Part shown: one piece after another, positions 35,483 to 45,452 of the stretch
Layout of the letters: every line of letters starts with the position of its first letter
How positions within the stretch are numbered: position 1 is the stretch's first letter
Assembly (NCBI GenBank): GCA_964342675.1
Contig: CAYFFR010000004.1
Location: 1 to 56,461 of the forward strand
Origin: MED-G82 sp964342675
GTDB lineage: Bacteria; Pseudomonadota; Gammaproteobacteria; Magnimaribacterales; D2472
Direction of reading: 5' to 3'
DNA length: 56,461 bases
Notes under the pieces: model-generated
The model's database searches: none
What the model was told of the DNA's origin: nothing
The model's input: only the letters and a program-made list of their open reading frames with translations
Made by a program: the position numbers and the translations under genes

Positions 35483-36844
35483 ATGATAGATAAAAATTCA
35501 AAAATTTGCATTATTGGTGCTGGCAGCACAGGAATAGCTGCATGTAAGAATTTTTTCCAGGCTGGACTAGATTTTATGTGTTTTGAAGCAAGCAGTGAGA
35601 TTGGGGGTAATTGGGTGTTTAAAAACTCGAACGGAATGTCTTCAGCTTATAAATCACTCCATATCAATACTTCAAGAGAAAAGATGCAATATTATGATTT
35701 TCCTATGCCAGAACATTATCCTGACTTTCCTCATCACAGTGATATTGCAAATTATTTTAATGCCTATGTGGACCATTTTAATTTTAGAGACAAAATAGAG
35801 TTTAATAGCTTGGTAACAAATGCTAGGCTACTTAAGAATGGACAATGGGAAATTCACACTAATAATTTGAACTCCCCATTAATCTTTGATGCCTTAGTTG
35901 TGGCTAATGGTCATCATTGGGATCCAAGGATGCCTGAGCCTAGATTTAAAGGTAGTTTTGCAGGAGAAGAGATCCATTCTCATTATTATTTAAGCCCCAA
36001 GGATCCACTTAATTGCATTGATAAGAATATTGTGGTGGTTGGTGGAGGTAACTCGGCAATGGACATTGCCTGTGAATTAAGCCAAAGGAATCATGCAAGA
36101 AAAGTGTTTATATCCATGAGAACCCCTGTATGGGTAGCTCCAAAATATTTTGGATCTGCTCCTCTTGATAGCTTTCAAAGACATCCATCCGAAAAGAAGA
36201 AGTGGTATCAGCATATTCTTGAACCAATGAATGTGCTGTTGAGTAATTATATTTTAACGAAAAAGGTTATTCAGCATGTAGGTAATCCAAAGGATATAGG
36301 GTTACTGCAACCTGAATATAAATTTACTCAGGCTCACCCAACGATTTCAAGTGAAATACAAATTAGGTTAGGTTCTGGAGATTTAATAGCCAAGCCAAAT
36401 ATTAAGCGACTAAGGGATCATCACGTTGAGTTTGAGGATGGCTCTATTGAAGATATTGATATTGTTATATATGCAACTGGTTACAAGATTTCATTCCCCT
36501 TTTTAGATAAAGATATTATTGATGTTGAAAACAATGATATAGCTCTGTATAAAAGGATTTTTTTGCCTGGAGTTGATAATTTATTCTTTCTAGGCTTGGT
36601 TCAGCCTCTTGGCGCTCTTATGCCAATAGCTGATGAACAATCAAAATTATTAACACAATTATTTTTAGGTCAATATAAATTGCCCGAACAGAAAGAAATG
36701 ATTGATGATGCATTGAAGATCCATAATCAATACAAGTCTCATTATTTATCATCACCCAGACACACAATTCAGATCAATGTTCTTAAATATACTGACAATT
36801 TAAGAAGTGAGTTAAAAAGAGGCAAGAAAAGAGCTCTTTCATAA
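35483..36844 (+). CDS. Flavin-containing monooxygenase (FMO family)
   Basis: The 453-residue protein has the FAD motif IIGAGSTG near residues 10-17, GGNW at 41-44 and the FMO fingerprint F159-x-G-x3-H165-x3-Y169. The NADPH motif VVGGGNSA and YATGYK follow. The fingerprint ends in Tyr, so this belongs with the N- or S-oxidising FMOs rather than the Baeyer-Villiger group; bacterial relatives include trimethylamine monooxygenases. The substrate is not readable. It starts 6 bp from the divergent DsbD-like gene and overlaps the following esterase by 1 bp. Confidence 0.88.
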   Translation: MIDKNSKICIIGAGSTGIAACKNFFQAGLDFMCFEASSEIGGNWVFKNSNGMSSAYKSLHINTSREKMQYYDFPMPEHYPDFPHHSDIANYFNAYVDHFNFRDKIEFNSLVTNARLLKNGQWEIHTNNLNSPLIFDALVVANGHHWDPRMPEPRFKGSFAGEEIHSHYYLSPKDPLNCIDKNIVVVGGGNSAMDIACELSQRNHARKVFISMRTPVWVAPKYFGSAPLDSFQRHPSEKKKWYQHILEPMNVLLSNYILTKKVIQHVGNPKDIGLLQPEYKFTQAHPTISSEIQIRLGSGDLIAKPNIKRLRDHHVEFEDGSIEDIDIVIYATGYKISFPFLDKDIIDVENNDIALYKRIFLPGVDNLFFLGLVQPLGALMPIADEQSKLLTQLFLGQYKLPEQKEMIDDALKIHNQYKSHYLSSPRHTIQINVLKYTDNLRSELKRGKKRALS

Positions 36845-37863
36845 TGCTAATTAATCTTTTTCTTTCAATTTTTTTTAAAGCTCCAGCATGGCTGATAAGA
36901 ATTTTTACTCTTAAGAAGCAAATTCATCTAGATGGCCAAAGCTTAGATTATAAGTCTCAAATTTTTATAGGTTTTATAGAAAGATATCGTTATAAGCTTG
37001 GTGGCGATGAACTTGATTATGTTGCTCTAAGAGAAGGTAGAGCTAATGATAGTGTTTATCAACACTTGTCTGCTCAACCAATATCTAAAATTAATTTTAA
37101 AGATCACACAATTAACCTAACCGATAGAAATTTAACTATTAGAGAATACACGCCTGCATCTGTTCATACGAACAGACCAATATTATATTTTCATGGTGGC
37201 GGTTATGTATTAGGAGATCTTGAAACACATCATGGATGGTTAAAATACTTTTCTAGTAAGTCTGGATTCAAGATCTTTTCAGTGGAGTATCGTTTATCAC
37301 CTGAAAATCCGTTTCCATCAGCCTTAGAAGATGCTAACGAGTCATTAGATTGGTTATCAAAAAATTTTAAAATTGATGTTAAGGATATTATCTTATGTGG
37401 TGATAGTGCTGGGGCACATTTAGCTGCATCACTTAGCACTCATAGAAGTTTGAATCATCTGGAATTACCTAAATCACAATTCTTAATTTACCCTATGATC
37501 AATCCATTATGTGATTCTGATTCTCTTAAGTATTATTCAAGTGGATTTTTACTCACAGCAGAGTCAATGCAATGGTTTTGGTCATTATTTCAATCTAATG
37601 ATCAGGATATTTCTGATCCACGCTTTAACCTTAATATTGATCCAAAAGTGAAAGATTTTCCAGATACTTTAATGGTTACTGCCGGATTTGATCCATTAAG
37701 AGATGAAGGCGAGATTTACGCAAATAATTTATTACAAAATAATTTCGTGATAGAGCAGTTACATTACCCTAATATGTTTCATGCATTTGTTAATATGACT
37801 AGGATCAAAGCATGTAAGATTGCAGCTGATGACATGATTAATGAACTGAAGGAATTTATATGA
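36844..37863 (+). CDS. Alpha/beta hydrolase, HSL-type esterase
   Basis: This 339-residue protein has the hormone-sensitive-lipase family oxyanion motif HGGG (117-120) and a complete triad: Ser188 in GDSAG, Asp283 in DPLRDE and His313 in HAFVN. A hydrophobic N-terminal segment (residues 3-22) may associate with the membrane; it is not a clear signal peptide. The family hydrolyses short to medium acyl esters. It overlaps the FMO by 1 bp (TAATG) and the ABC ATPase by 4 bp (ATGA), so all three are translationally coupled. Confidence 0.9.
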   Translation: MLINLFLSIFFKAPAWLIRIFTLKKQIHLDGQSLDYKSQIFIGFIERYRYKLGGDELDYVALREGRANDSVYQHLSAQPISKINFKDHTINLTDRNLTIREYTPASVHTNRPILYFHGGGYVLGDLETHHGWLKYFSSKSGFKIFSVEYRLSPENPFPSALEDANESLDWLSKNFKIDVKDIILCGDSAGAHLAASLSTHRSLNHLELPKSQFLIYPMINPLCDSDSLKYYSSGFLLTAESMQWFWSLFQSNDQDISDPRFNLNIDPKVKDFPDTLMVTAGFDPLRDEGEIYANNLLQNNFVIEQLHYPNMFHAFVNMTRIKACKIAADDMINELKEFI

Positions 37864-39458
37864 CTGCCATATTAAAAGTAAAAGATTTAAGTGTTAGCTT
37901 TAATTTACGCAATGATGTTTTTGATGCAGTAAAGAACATTTCGTTTGAAGTTGATCAGAATGAGGTTATAGGTTTGGTTGGAGAATCTGGATCAGGTAAA
38001 TCAGTTACTGCCATGTCAATTATGAGACTTCTCCCTGAACCGAAAGCAGTATTTGGACCTGAATCACAAATACTGTTTAATGACCAGGATATTCTTAAAT
38101 TAAGTCAAAAAGCACTGACAAAGAAAAGAGGGAAAGATCTTACTATGGTTTTTCAAGAGCCAATGACTTCATTAAACCCATTTCATAGAGTTGGAAATCA
38201 GATTCAAGAAGCTATTATGGCTCACCAAAATCTTTCATCCATTGAAGCTAAACGACAGGCATTAAGATTTTTAGAATTAGTTGAAATACCTCACCCTACT
38301 AGACTCTATAAGTCTTATCCACATCAATTGTCGGGTGGCCAACGACAAAGAGTAATGATAGCTATTGCATTAGCTAATAAACCAAAATTACTAATAGCTG
38401 ATGAGCCAACTACGGCACTAGACGTTACCATACAAGCTCAAATACTTGATTTAATCAATAGACTCAAAGATGAAGTTGGCATGTCAGTTTTGTTTATTAC
38501 ACATGACCTAAGTTTAGTAAGAAAATTTTCTCATCGAATGGTAGTTATGAAATCAGGTGAAATAGTTGAGCAGGGTATCACTTCAGAAATTTTCCAGAAT
38601 CCGCAACATGAATATACTAAAACACTAATTAACTCTGAACCAACCAGTAATCTGAGAGCTTATGAAGCAAGAGATGCCATTATTCAGGTTAAAAATTTAT
38701 CAGTGGGATACTCTATTAAGTCTGATAAATTATTCAAAAAAAAGGTATTTAAGGCCGTTGATAATCTCAGCTTTAGTATCTACAAGAATTCAACTATTGG
38801 CTTAGTTGGTGAATCTGGTTCGGGCAAATCAACATTAGGCAAAGCCATTGCTGGATTAATTAACTATGAAGGAAGAGTGCTTTTCGAAAATAATGATATA
38901 TCCAAATTAAGCCCAAGAGATACAAAAGATATTAAGAAAGATATTCAAATCATTTTTCAAGATCCTTATGGGTCTCTATCGCCCAGAATGACCATCAGAG
39001 AAATTATTGGAGAAGGGCTAGATGTACATTACAGATTAAGTAAAAATCAAAGAAATGAGCTTATTGACCAGTCAATGCTTGATGTTGGTTTAGATCCTAA
39101 ACTACAATTTAAATATCCTCATGAGTTTTCTGGAGGTCAGAGACAACGTATTGCAATTGCTCGTTCAATTATTCTAAATCCAAAATTTATTATTTTAGAT
39201 GAGCCAACTTCAGCACTAGATCGATCCATTCAAATTCAAGTATTAGACTTACTTAAAGAGATACAACAAAAGATGAAATTAACATATTTATTTATTAGTC
39301 ACGATCTAAGAGTTATTAGGTCAATGTCAGACTATGTTTTTGTTATGCAACAAGGAAAAATCATTGAGCAGGGTAATGTAGATAAAGTTTTTAATGCCCC
39401 TTCGGAAGAGTATACTAGCGAACTTTTAGCTGCTGCATTAAGATACTCCACCGAATAG
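37860..39458 (+). CDS. ABC transporter protein with two fused ATPase domains (YejF/Dpp type)
   Basis: The 532-residue protein holds two complete nucleotide-binding domains. Domain 1 has Walker A GESGSGKS at 41-48, LSGGQRQR and IADEPTTALD. Domain 2 has GESGSGKS at 317-324, FSGGQRQR and ILDEPTSALD. MTSLNPFHRVG and YGSLSPRMT mark the oligopeptide/nickel-type importer ATPase group, in which YejF-like fusions serve peptide uptake. No permease or solute-binding gene is nearby, so its membrane partners must be elsewhere. It is coupled to the esterase by a 4 bp overlap and followed after 10 bp by ilvD. Confidence 0.9.
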   Translation: MTAILKVKDLSVSFNLRNDVFDAVKNISFEVDQNEVIGLVGESGSGKSVTAMSIMRLLPEPKAVFGPESQILFNDQDILKLSQKALTKKRGKDLTMVFQEPMTSLNPFHRVGNQIQEAIMAHQNLSSIEAKRQALRFLELVEIPHPTRLYKSYPHQLSGGQRQRVMIAIALANKPKLLIADEPTTALDVTIQAQILDLINRLKDEVGMSVLFITHDLSLVRKFSHRMVVMKSGEIVEQGITSEIFQNPQHEYTKTLINSEPTSNLRAYEARDAIIQVKNLSVGYSIKSDKLFKKKVFKAVDNLSFSIYKNSTIGLVGESGSGKSTLGKAIAGLINYEGRVLFENNDISKLSPRDTKDIKKDIQIIFQDPYGSLSPRMTIREIIGEGLDVHYRLSKNQRNELIDQSMLDVGLDPKLQFKYPHEFSGGQRQRIAIARSIILNPKFIILDEPTSALDRSIQIQVLDLLKEIQQKMKLTYLFISHDLRVIRSMSDYVFVMQQGKIIEQGNVDKVFNAPSEEYTSELLAAALRYSTE

Positions 39459-39468
39459 GTCACAAATA

Positions 39469-41148
39469 ATGACAAAGAGAAAATACTCAAGCAAACTGGT
39501 TGACGGTCCACTGCAGGCTGCATCGCGATCAATGCTTCGAGGCGCAGGCCTTACAAGTGAAGACTTTAAAAAACCATTGGTCGGTATAGCCTCAACTTGG
39601 TCTAAAGTTACTCCTTGTAATATTCATATTAACGATCTGGCCTCATTAGTAGAGAGCGCAGTTGATAAATATGGTTCTAAGGGTATTTTATTTAATACGA
39701 TCACTGTATCTGATGGAATATCTATGGGAACTGAAGGCATGAAGTTTTCCTTGGTATCAAGAGAAGTTATTGCCGATTCAATTGAGACAGTAGTAGGGTG
39801 TCTTGGATATGATGGAGTCATTGCTTTAGGAGGCTGTGATAAAAATATGCCAGGAGCAATTATTGGTTTAGCTAGATTAAATAGACCTTCTTTATTTATT
39901 TATGGTGGATCTATCCAACCAAGTGATGAGAATACAGATTATGTTTCTGTGAGTGAGAAAACAGGAGAATATTCCAAAGGAGATATTTCTGAGGAAGACT
40001 TGATACACATTGAGAAGATTTCTGTAAAAGGGCCAGGATCATGTGGAGGTATGTACACAGCAAATACTATGGCCTGTGCTATAGAAGCTTTAGGCATGAG
40101 TTTGCCAGGGAGTAGCAGCCAAGACGCAGTATCAGAATCTAAAAGAAATGATTGTCATTTATCTGGGAAAGCTATAGCAGACTTGATTGAGAAGGATATC
40201 TGTCCTTCAGACATTATGACCAAACCAGCTTTTGAAAATGCAATCACAACTGTTATTGCATTGGGGGGATCAACCAATGCAGTACTTCACCTGTTAGCTA
40301 TGGCAGATGCAATAGGCGTTGATTTATCTTTAGACGATTTTTCTAGAATAGGTGAGAATGTTCCTGTATTAGCTAATATCAAACCTTTTGGAGAGCACTA
40401 TATGTCTGAATTAAATGCTCAAGGCGGTGTTATGCCAGTCATGAAAACATTGCTGAATCATGGCTTACTCAATGGAGATTGCATTACAGTTACTGGTAAA
40501 ACATTATCTGAGAATCTAGAGAATATAGAGGAATATCTAGACGATCAATCGATAGTCAGATCTATTTCTAACCCAATTAAAAGCTCAAGTCATTTAAGAA
40601 TATTATACGGAAATCTAGCTCCTGACGGTGCTGTAGCAAAGATCACGGGTAACGAAGGATTAAGCTTTGAGGGTAAAGCCAGAGTGTTTAATTCAGAAGA
40701 AGAGGGCAATGAAGCTATTTTAAATCAGAAAATTAATCCCGGTGAAGTAATCGTTATTCGTTATGAGGGACCAAAAGGAGGTCCTGGTATGAGAGAAATG
40801 TTAAAACCCACTTCAGCAATTATGGGACAGGGTCTTGGCAGCAAGGTTGCTTTTATTACTGATGGAAGATTCTCGGGAGGCACCCATGGTTTTGTAGTTG
40901 GACACATTTCACCTGAGGCTGAAGTAGGTGGTCCTATAGCGTTTATAGAAGATGGAGATGGAATCATCATAGATGCTGAAAATAATTCTATTTCACTACT
41001 GATAGATGATACAGTCTTGGCCAAACGTAAGAAACAATTGAAAAATCCAAATTTAACCCCACAAAAGGGTGTACTGGCAAAATATAAAAAGCTTGTTGGT
41101 AGCGCATCTCGAGGTGCTATTACTGATTCAATTAAAAGTTATGATTAA
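39469..41148 (+). CDS. ilvD: Dihydroxy-acid dehydratase
   Basis: IlvD dehydrates dihydroxy acids in valine, isoleucine and leucine synthesis. The 559-residue protein has iron-sulphur ligand candidates Cys50 (TPCNIH), Cys123 (GGCDKNMPG) and Cys192 (GSCGGMYTANT), the pattern of [2Fe-2S] enzymes. It ends inside the hemB start (8 bp overlap). The remaining ilv genes of this window are 12 kb away. Confidence 0.96.
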   Translation: MTKRKYSSKLVDGPLQAASRSMLRGAGLTSEDFKKPLVGIASTWSKVTPCNIHINDLASLVESAVDKYGSKGILFNTITVSDGISMGTEGMKFSLVSREVIADSIETVVGCLGYDGVIALGGCDKNMPGAIIGLARLNRPSLFIYGGSIQPSDENTDYVSVSEKTGEYSKGDISEEDLIHIEKISVKGPGSCGGMYTANTMACAIEALGMSLPGSSSQDAVSESKRNDCHLSGKAIADLIEKDICPSDIMTKPAFENAITTVIALGGSTNAVLHLLAMADAIGVDLSLDDFSRIGENVPVLANIKPFGEHYMSELNAQGGVMPVMKTLLNHGLLNGDCITVTGKTLSENLENIEEYLDDQSIVRSISNPIKSSSHLRILYGNLAPDGAVAKITGNEGLSFEGKARVFNSEEEGNEAILNQKINPGEVIVIRYEGPKGGPGMREMLKPTSAIMGQGLGSKVAFITDGRFSGGTHGFVVGHISPEAEVGGPIAFIEDGDGIIIDAENNSISLLIDDTVLAKRKKQLKNPNLTPQKGVLAKYKKLVGSASRGAITDSIKSYD

Positions 41149-42133
41149 AAGAGAATTTCCCTCTACTAGAATGAGACGACTTCGGCAATCAGAGGTAGTT
41201 CGAAATTTAGTCAGCGAAAATCATTTAAATACAAACGATTTAATACAACCATTATTTTTTACAAATACTCCAGAGCAATCTGAAGCTATAGATTCTATGC
41301 CAGGAATTTTCAGGCACAACCTTGATGGCATCAAAAGAGAGTTAGAGGATTTAGTAACAGCTGGCATCAAATCAGTAGCAATATTTCCAGTTATTGATAG
41401 CGACCAAAAGGATGAAGTCGGAACCTATGCTATTAATGAAAATAACTTTTTTTATGCAGGTATAAAGGAGATAGCATCCTCTTTTCCAGACCTTGTCTTG
41501 ATAACTGATGTTGCTTTAGATCCATATACTAGTCATGGACATGATGGCATAGTAATTGACGACAAAATAGCAAATGATAAAACTATTGAAGTGCTCACCC
41601 ATCAATCTTTGCTACTTGCAGATGCTGGCTCAACAATTATAGCCCCATCAGATATGATGGATGGTCGAATTGGAGTGATCAGATCTTACTTAGATAACCA
41701 TGGTCATGAAGATATTGTCATTCTGTCTTACGCAGCAAAATATGCATCTTACTTTTATGGGCCCTTTAGAGATGCTGTTGGATCATCTACTAATCTTGGG
41801 AAGACTAATAAAAAGACTTACCAGATGAATTATGCAAATATTGATGAAGCGATTCAAGAAACAGCATTAGATATTCAAGAGGGCGCTGACATTGTTATGG
41901 TTAAACCAGGGCTAGCCTACCTTGATGTATTAAAAACGATTAAAGAGCACTTTAGAATTCCTACCTTTGCTTATCAAGTGAGCGGAGAATATTCCATGTT
42001 AGTGAATGCTATTAATAAGGGATGGTTAGATAAGAATGTTATGTTAGAATCTTTAATATGCTTCAAGCGTGCTGGTGCTGATGCAATTCTAACTTATGCT
42101 GCTAAATCTATTGCATTGGAGATGAATAAATGA
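41141..42133 (+). CDS. hemB: Delta-aminolevulinic acid dehydratase (porphobilinogen synthase)
   Basis: HemB joins two 5-aminolevulinate molecules to porphobilinogen in haem synthesis. From ATG41141 the 330-residue protein has Schiff-base lysines Lys200 (YAAKYAS) and Lys255 (VMVKPGLAYLD). The metal region reads DVALDPYTSHGHDG, with Asp in place of the zinc cysteines, so it is the magnesium-type enzyme known from Pseudomonas. The longer upstream frame lies inside ilvD and is not homologous. It overlaps trxA by 4 bp. Confidence 0.95.
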   Translation: MIKREFPSTRMRRLRQSEVVRNLVSENHLNTNDLIQPLFFTNTPEQSEAIDSMPGIFRHNLDGIKRELEDLVTAGIKSVAIFPVIDSDQKDEVGTYAINENNFFYAGIKEIASSFPDLVLITDVALDPYTSHGHDGIVIDDKIANDKTIEVLTHQSLLLADAGSTIIAPSDMMDGRIGVIRSYLDNHGHEDIVILSYAAKYASYFYGPFRDAVGSSTNLGKTNKKTYQMNYANIDEAIQETALDIQEGADIVMVKPGLAYLDVLKTIKEHFRIPTFAYQVSGEYSMLVNAINKGWLDKNVMLESLICFKRAGADAILTYAAKSIALEMNK

Positions 42134-42456
42134 GTGAAAATATTAAAGATATTTCAGAAAGTAATTTTGAAACAGAAGTTATTAAAAGCGATCAACCTGT
42201 TTTGGTAGATTTTTGGGCTGAATGGTGCGGACCCTGCAAACAAATTGCACCTATACTTGAAGAAATAGCTAATGAACAAAGTGAGACTATTAAGGTCTGC
42301 AAAGTAGATGTAGACGCCAATAGAGAGCTAGCTTCTAAATATGGAATAAGATCAATTCCAACATTATTAGTGTTTAATGCAGGTGAGGTTAGTGGCTCAC
42401 AAACCGGGTCTGTTAGCAAACAACAACTAATTGAATTTATTCATTCCAAAACATAA
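42130..42456 (+). CDS. trxA: Thioredoxin
   Basis: This 108-residue cytoplasmic thiol-disulphide reductant has the active site W32-C33-G-P-C36 and the cis-proline segment IRSIPTLLVF. It overlaps hemB by 4 bp. The next gene, rho, is its usual gammaproteobacterial neighbour and has its own promoter in the 99 bp gap. Confidence 0.96.
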   Translation: MSENIKDISESNFETEVIKSDQPVLVDFWAEWCGPCKQIAPILEEIANEQSETIKVCKVDVDANRELASKYGIRSIPTLLVFNAGEVSGSQTGSVSKQQLIEFIHSKT

Positions 42457-42481
42457 TTTTTGCAACTTTTTAAAAAAGAGC

Positions 42482-42510
42482 TTATTATTTAGATATCTAG
42501 GTTGTATATA
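42482..42510 (+). promoter_or_regulatory. Candidate rho promoter
   Basis: TTATTA (42482-42487) and TATATA (42505-42510) are 17 bp apart in the gap between trxA and rho. A leader of about 40 nt would remain before ATG42556. I saw no clear attenuator hairpin in it. Confidence 0.4.
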
Positions 42511-42555
42511 ACCACGCTCAGAGAATATTTTTTTCTTCCCATAGGATAATTTTTA

Positions 42556-43827
42556 ATGAATTTAGCAGAAATAAAAACTAAACCGATTAATGAACTTGTT
42601 GAGATTGCTACATCTTTAGGGATAGAGGATGTAGGTCGTTTAAAGAAACAAGATATTATTTTTAGAATCTTCAAACAACAGGCAGTTGATGGCATAGATA
42701 TATTGGGCGGAGGTGTTTTAGAGATATTGAATGATGGGTTCGGTTTTTTGAGATCTCCAGAAGGATCTTACTGTGCAGGTCCTGATGATATTTATGTATC
42801 TCCAAGCCAAGTAAGAAAATTTAACTTACGTAAAGGCGATGAAATTCATGGGAAGATTAGACCACCAAAAGATCAGGAGAGATATTTTGCATTGGTCCAA
42901 ATTGAGACAATTAATGGAGAAGGACCTGATAAAACTAAAAAGAAGATCTTATTTGAGAATCTGACTCCATTGTTCCCAAATGATAGATTGGTTCTAGAAC
43001 AAGGTACTGGTTCCAACGAAGATCTTTCTTCCAGGATAATTGACTTAACTGCTCCAATTGGTAAGGGTCAGCGAGGCCTTATAGTTTCTCCTCCAAAAGC
43101 TGGTAAAACACTTATGCTCCAAAGCATCGCACACTCAATTACTAAAAATAATGATGAAGTTGAGCTAATAGTCTTATTAATTGATGAGAGGCCTGAAGAG
43201 GTAACTGATATGAGCAGAACAGTTAGGGGAGAAGTTGTAGCAAGCACATTTGATGAGCCTCCATCTAGACATGTTCAGGTTGCAGATATGGTGATCGAGA
43301 AAGCTAAACGCCTTGTTGAACATAAGAAAGATGTAGTTATTCTTCTTGATTCTATTACCAGGTTAGGTCGTGCATACAATGCAGTCGCACCGGCTTCAGG
43401 AAAAATACTTTCTGGAGGAGTGGATTCCAATGCATTAGAGCGCCCCAAAAGGTTTTTTGGAGCAGCTAGGAATCTTGAAGAAGGAGGCAGCCTAACAATT
43501 ATTGCAACTGCGCTTGTAGAAACGGGGTCCAAGATGGATGATGTTATTTATGAAGAATTTAAAGGAACAGGTAATATGGAGATCCATCTAGAAAGAAAAA
43601 TTGCAGAAAAAAGAATTTATCCTGCTATCAATATTAGAAGATCAGGAACCAGAAGAGAAGATCTCTTAACTTCAGAAGAAGAATTGCAAAGAATGTTTAT
43701 TCTAAGAAAAATTCTAGATGAGATGGAAGATGCACAAGCAATAGAATTCCTCATTGAAAGACTCAAATCTTCTAAGACAAACGAAGAGTTTTTTGCTGCT
43801 ATGAAAACAGGCAACGGTAAAAAATAA
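42556..43827 (+). CDS. rho: Transcription termination factor Rho
   Basis: Rho is the hexameric RNA helicase that ends transcription. The 423-residue protein has the N-terminal helical domain and the RNA-binding cold-shock fold (LNDGFGFLRSPE). The Walker A is SPPKAGKT at 178-185, and the Q and R loops are in the C-terminal half. Given the near-absence of hairpin terminators and the many convergent overlaps in this window, Rho probably does much of the termination work here. It ends 3 bp from hemD. Confidence 0.97.
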   Translation: MNLAEIKTKPINELVEIATSLGIEDVGRLKKQDIIFRIFKQQAVDGIDILGGGVLEILNDGFGFLRSPEGSYCAGPDDIYVSPSQVRKFNLRKGDEIHGKIRPPKDQERYFALVQIETINGEGPDKTKKKILFENLTPLFPNDRLVLEQGTGSNEDLSSRIIDLTAPIGKGQRGLIVSPPKAGKTLMLQSIAHSITKNNDEVELIVLLIDERPEEVTDMSRTVRGEVVASTFDEPPSRHVQVADMVIEKAKRLVEHKKDVVILLDSITRLGRAYNAVAPASGKILSGGVDSNALERPKRFFGAARNLEEGGSLTIIATALVETGSKMDDVIYEEFKGTGNMEIHLERKIAEKRIYPAINIRRSGTRREDLLTSEEELQRMFILRKILDEMEDAQAIEFLIERLKSSKTNEEFFAAMKTGNGKK

Positions 43828-43830
43828 TTT

Positions 43831-44538
43831 TTAATTCTTGATACACGCTTGTAGCATATCGCTATCTAATGCGCTTTTTGCAGTTGTGATACTGTTGCAT
43901 GCATTCTTTTTAAGATGATGCATGATCCGATCAGAGGGAACCACCCAATTTAATTGATTAAGCATGGTTGGATCAATTCTGCTAGCGATTGCATTGAAGA
44001 TATTCTTGCTATAGATAAGAATCGTATCACCTATTTTAACTGTCTTTAATAATTTTGTTATTGCTCTTAGATTGACTCGTGCAGTATGTGAAAAAACATA
44101 CTCCACTCTTAAATTGACCATTTCCTTAAGTAGCTCCTCAGAAGATGAACTGCTAATAATTAGAATCAAGCTATATTCAAAATTCTCTAAAAGCTTTTTC
44201 AGCCCCTCTGAATTATATTGTTCAGGTGTCAAGGATTGAATTTTTTTCTCTTTCAAGGCTTCAGCAGTCCTTGGACCTATTGATATAAATTCTCCATTAA
44301 AGCTTTCAAGGCTCCCATATCGATTGATCATATCTATTCCATATTGGACAGAGCTCATGCTGGTAAACACTATTGCATCAACTTTATATATATCTTTAAT
44401 GATGGATTGTCTTTCTCTTGTGAGTTCTTCAATAGGCTCGATAGTAGATAAGGGAATATGCATAAAATTGATCCCTTGATCTTCTAGTTCTAGATTGATG
44501 CGATTAGCTAGATCTATCGGTCTTGTATTAATAATCAT
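43831..44538 (-). CDS. hemD: Uroporphyrinogen-III synthase
   Basis: HemD closes and inverts ring D of hydroxymethylbilane. The 235-residue protein is divergent, as usual for this family, but has NTRPIDLANRI at the start, VFTSMSSVQYGID, and ISIGPRTAEALKE in the second domain. Its position directly after hemC (4 bp overlap) supports the call. Confidence 0.88.
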   Translation of the reverse strand: MIINTRPIDLANRINLELEDQGINFMHIPLSTIEPIEELTRERQSIIKDIYKVDAIVFTSMSSVQYGIDMINRYGSLESFNGEFISIGPRTAEALKEKKIQSLTPEQYNSEGLKKLLENFEYSLILIISSSSSEELLKEMVNLRVEYVFSHTARVNLRAITKLLKTVKIGDTILIYSKNIFNAIASRIDPTMLNQLNWVVPSDRIMHHLKKNACNSITTAKSALDSDMLQACIKN

Positions 44539-45452
44539 TTTTCATGGATAATCTTTTTTGCATCTTTTTCATCAAGTTTCTTTGTTATATCTTGCATTTG
44601 TGAAGAAACATTATCTTCTTCAATTATCATAGCTTCCTCTATCATTTTTGATCCAGACTGATTCATAGCTCTAATCAGTAACTCATATTCATTCTTTTGT
44701 TTGTGTTGACAAATAACGGCAATAGCTGAATTACAATCCCCGTCTAGATGTTTAACAATAGCTCTTTCAACATCTGCAATAAATTTCGTTCTTCGGTGAT
44801 TAATAGCAGCACTAACTTCCTTCAAATCATTTGTTATATTCTTTTTGTACATTTCGATTCCTATGATGCCTTGGTTGGCTGCTGGCAACATAATGCTATA
44901 GTCAAGTTTCTGAATATAATTTAGTTTGATTTTTAATCTTTGCAATGCAGCTGTTGCGACTATCAGCCCGTCTAATTTATTTTTTTTAAAAATATCGATT
45001 CTAGTTTCTATGTTTCCTCGAATCGGAACAATTTTAAAAGTGTTATTAAAGGCTAATAATTGCGCTGACCTTCTGGGTCCAGATGTTGCTATGATCGAAC
45101 CATCCGCAAGATCTTTAATATTATTTTTTTCTTTAAGTAAGATCGAATCCGATGGATCACCGCGTTTCATGCATCCTACAATCTCAAACTTATTTTCTAA
45201 TTGGGCCGGCACATCTTTTAAGCTATGAATTGCAAAATCAGCGGAACCTTTTCTTAATGCCTCTTCAAGATTAGAAACAAATAAACCCTTGCCGCCAACT
45301 AAGTGAAGAGGGGCACTTATCTTATCTCCTTCTGAAGTTATAGGGATGATATTAGGATTTACATTTGGGAATTTATTTTTAATCTTTTCAGCCACTATAT
45401 TAGATTGAACTAAAGCTAGCGGCGACTTTCTAGTAATTAAATTTATTTCCAT
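44535..45452 (-). CDS. hemC: Porphobilinogen deaminase (hydroxymethylbilane synthase)
   Basis: HemC polymerises four porphobilinogens on a dipyrromethane cofactor. The 305-residue protein has the catalytic Asp80 in IHSLKDVP, the arginine-rich SGPRRSAQ and IRGNIETR, and the cofactor cysteine Cys240 in LDGDCNSAIA. It overlaps rsmD by 10 bp and hemD by 4 bp. Confidence 0.96.
   Translation of the reverse strand: MEINLITRKSPLALVQSNIVAEKIKNKFPNVNPNIIPITSEGDKISAPLHLVGGKGLFVSNLEEALRKGSADFAIHSLKDVPAQLENKFEIVGCMKRGDPSDSILLKEKNNIKDLADGSIIATSGPRRSAQLLAFNNTFKIVPIRGNIETRIDIFKKNKLDGLIVATAALQRLKIKLNYIQKLDYSIMLPAANQGIIGIEMYKKNITNDLKEVSAAINHRRTKFIADVERAIVKHLDGDCNSAIAVICQHKQKNEYELLIRAMNQSGSKMIEEAMIIEEDNVSSQMQDITKKLDEKDAKKIIHEK

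Noticed and set aside
41069..41140. Longer N-terminus for hemB
   Set aside because: The extra 24 codons lie inside ilvD in another frame; ATG41141 matches the family start.
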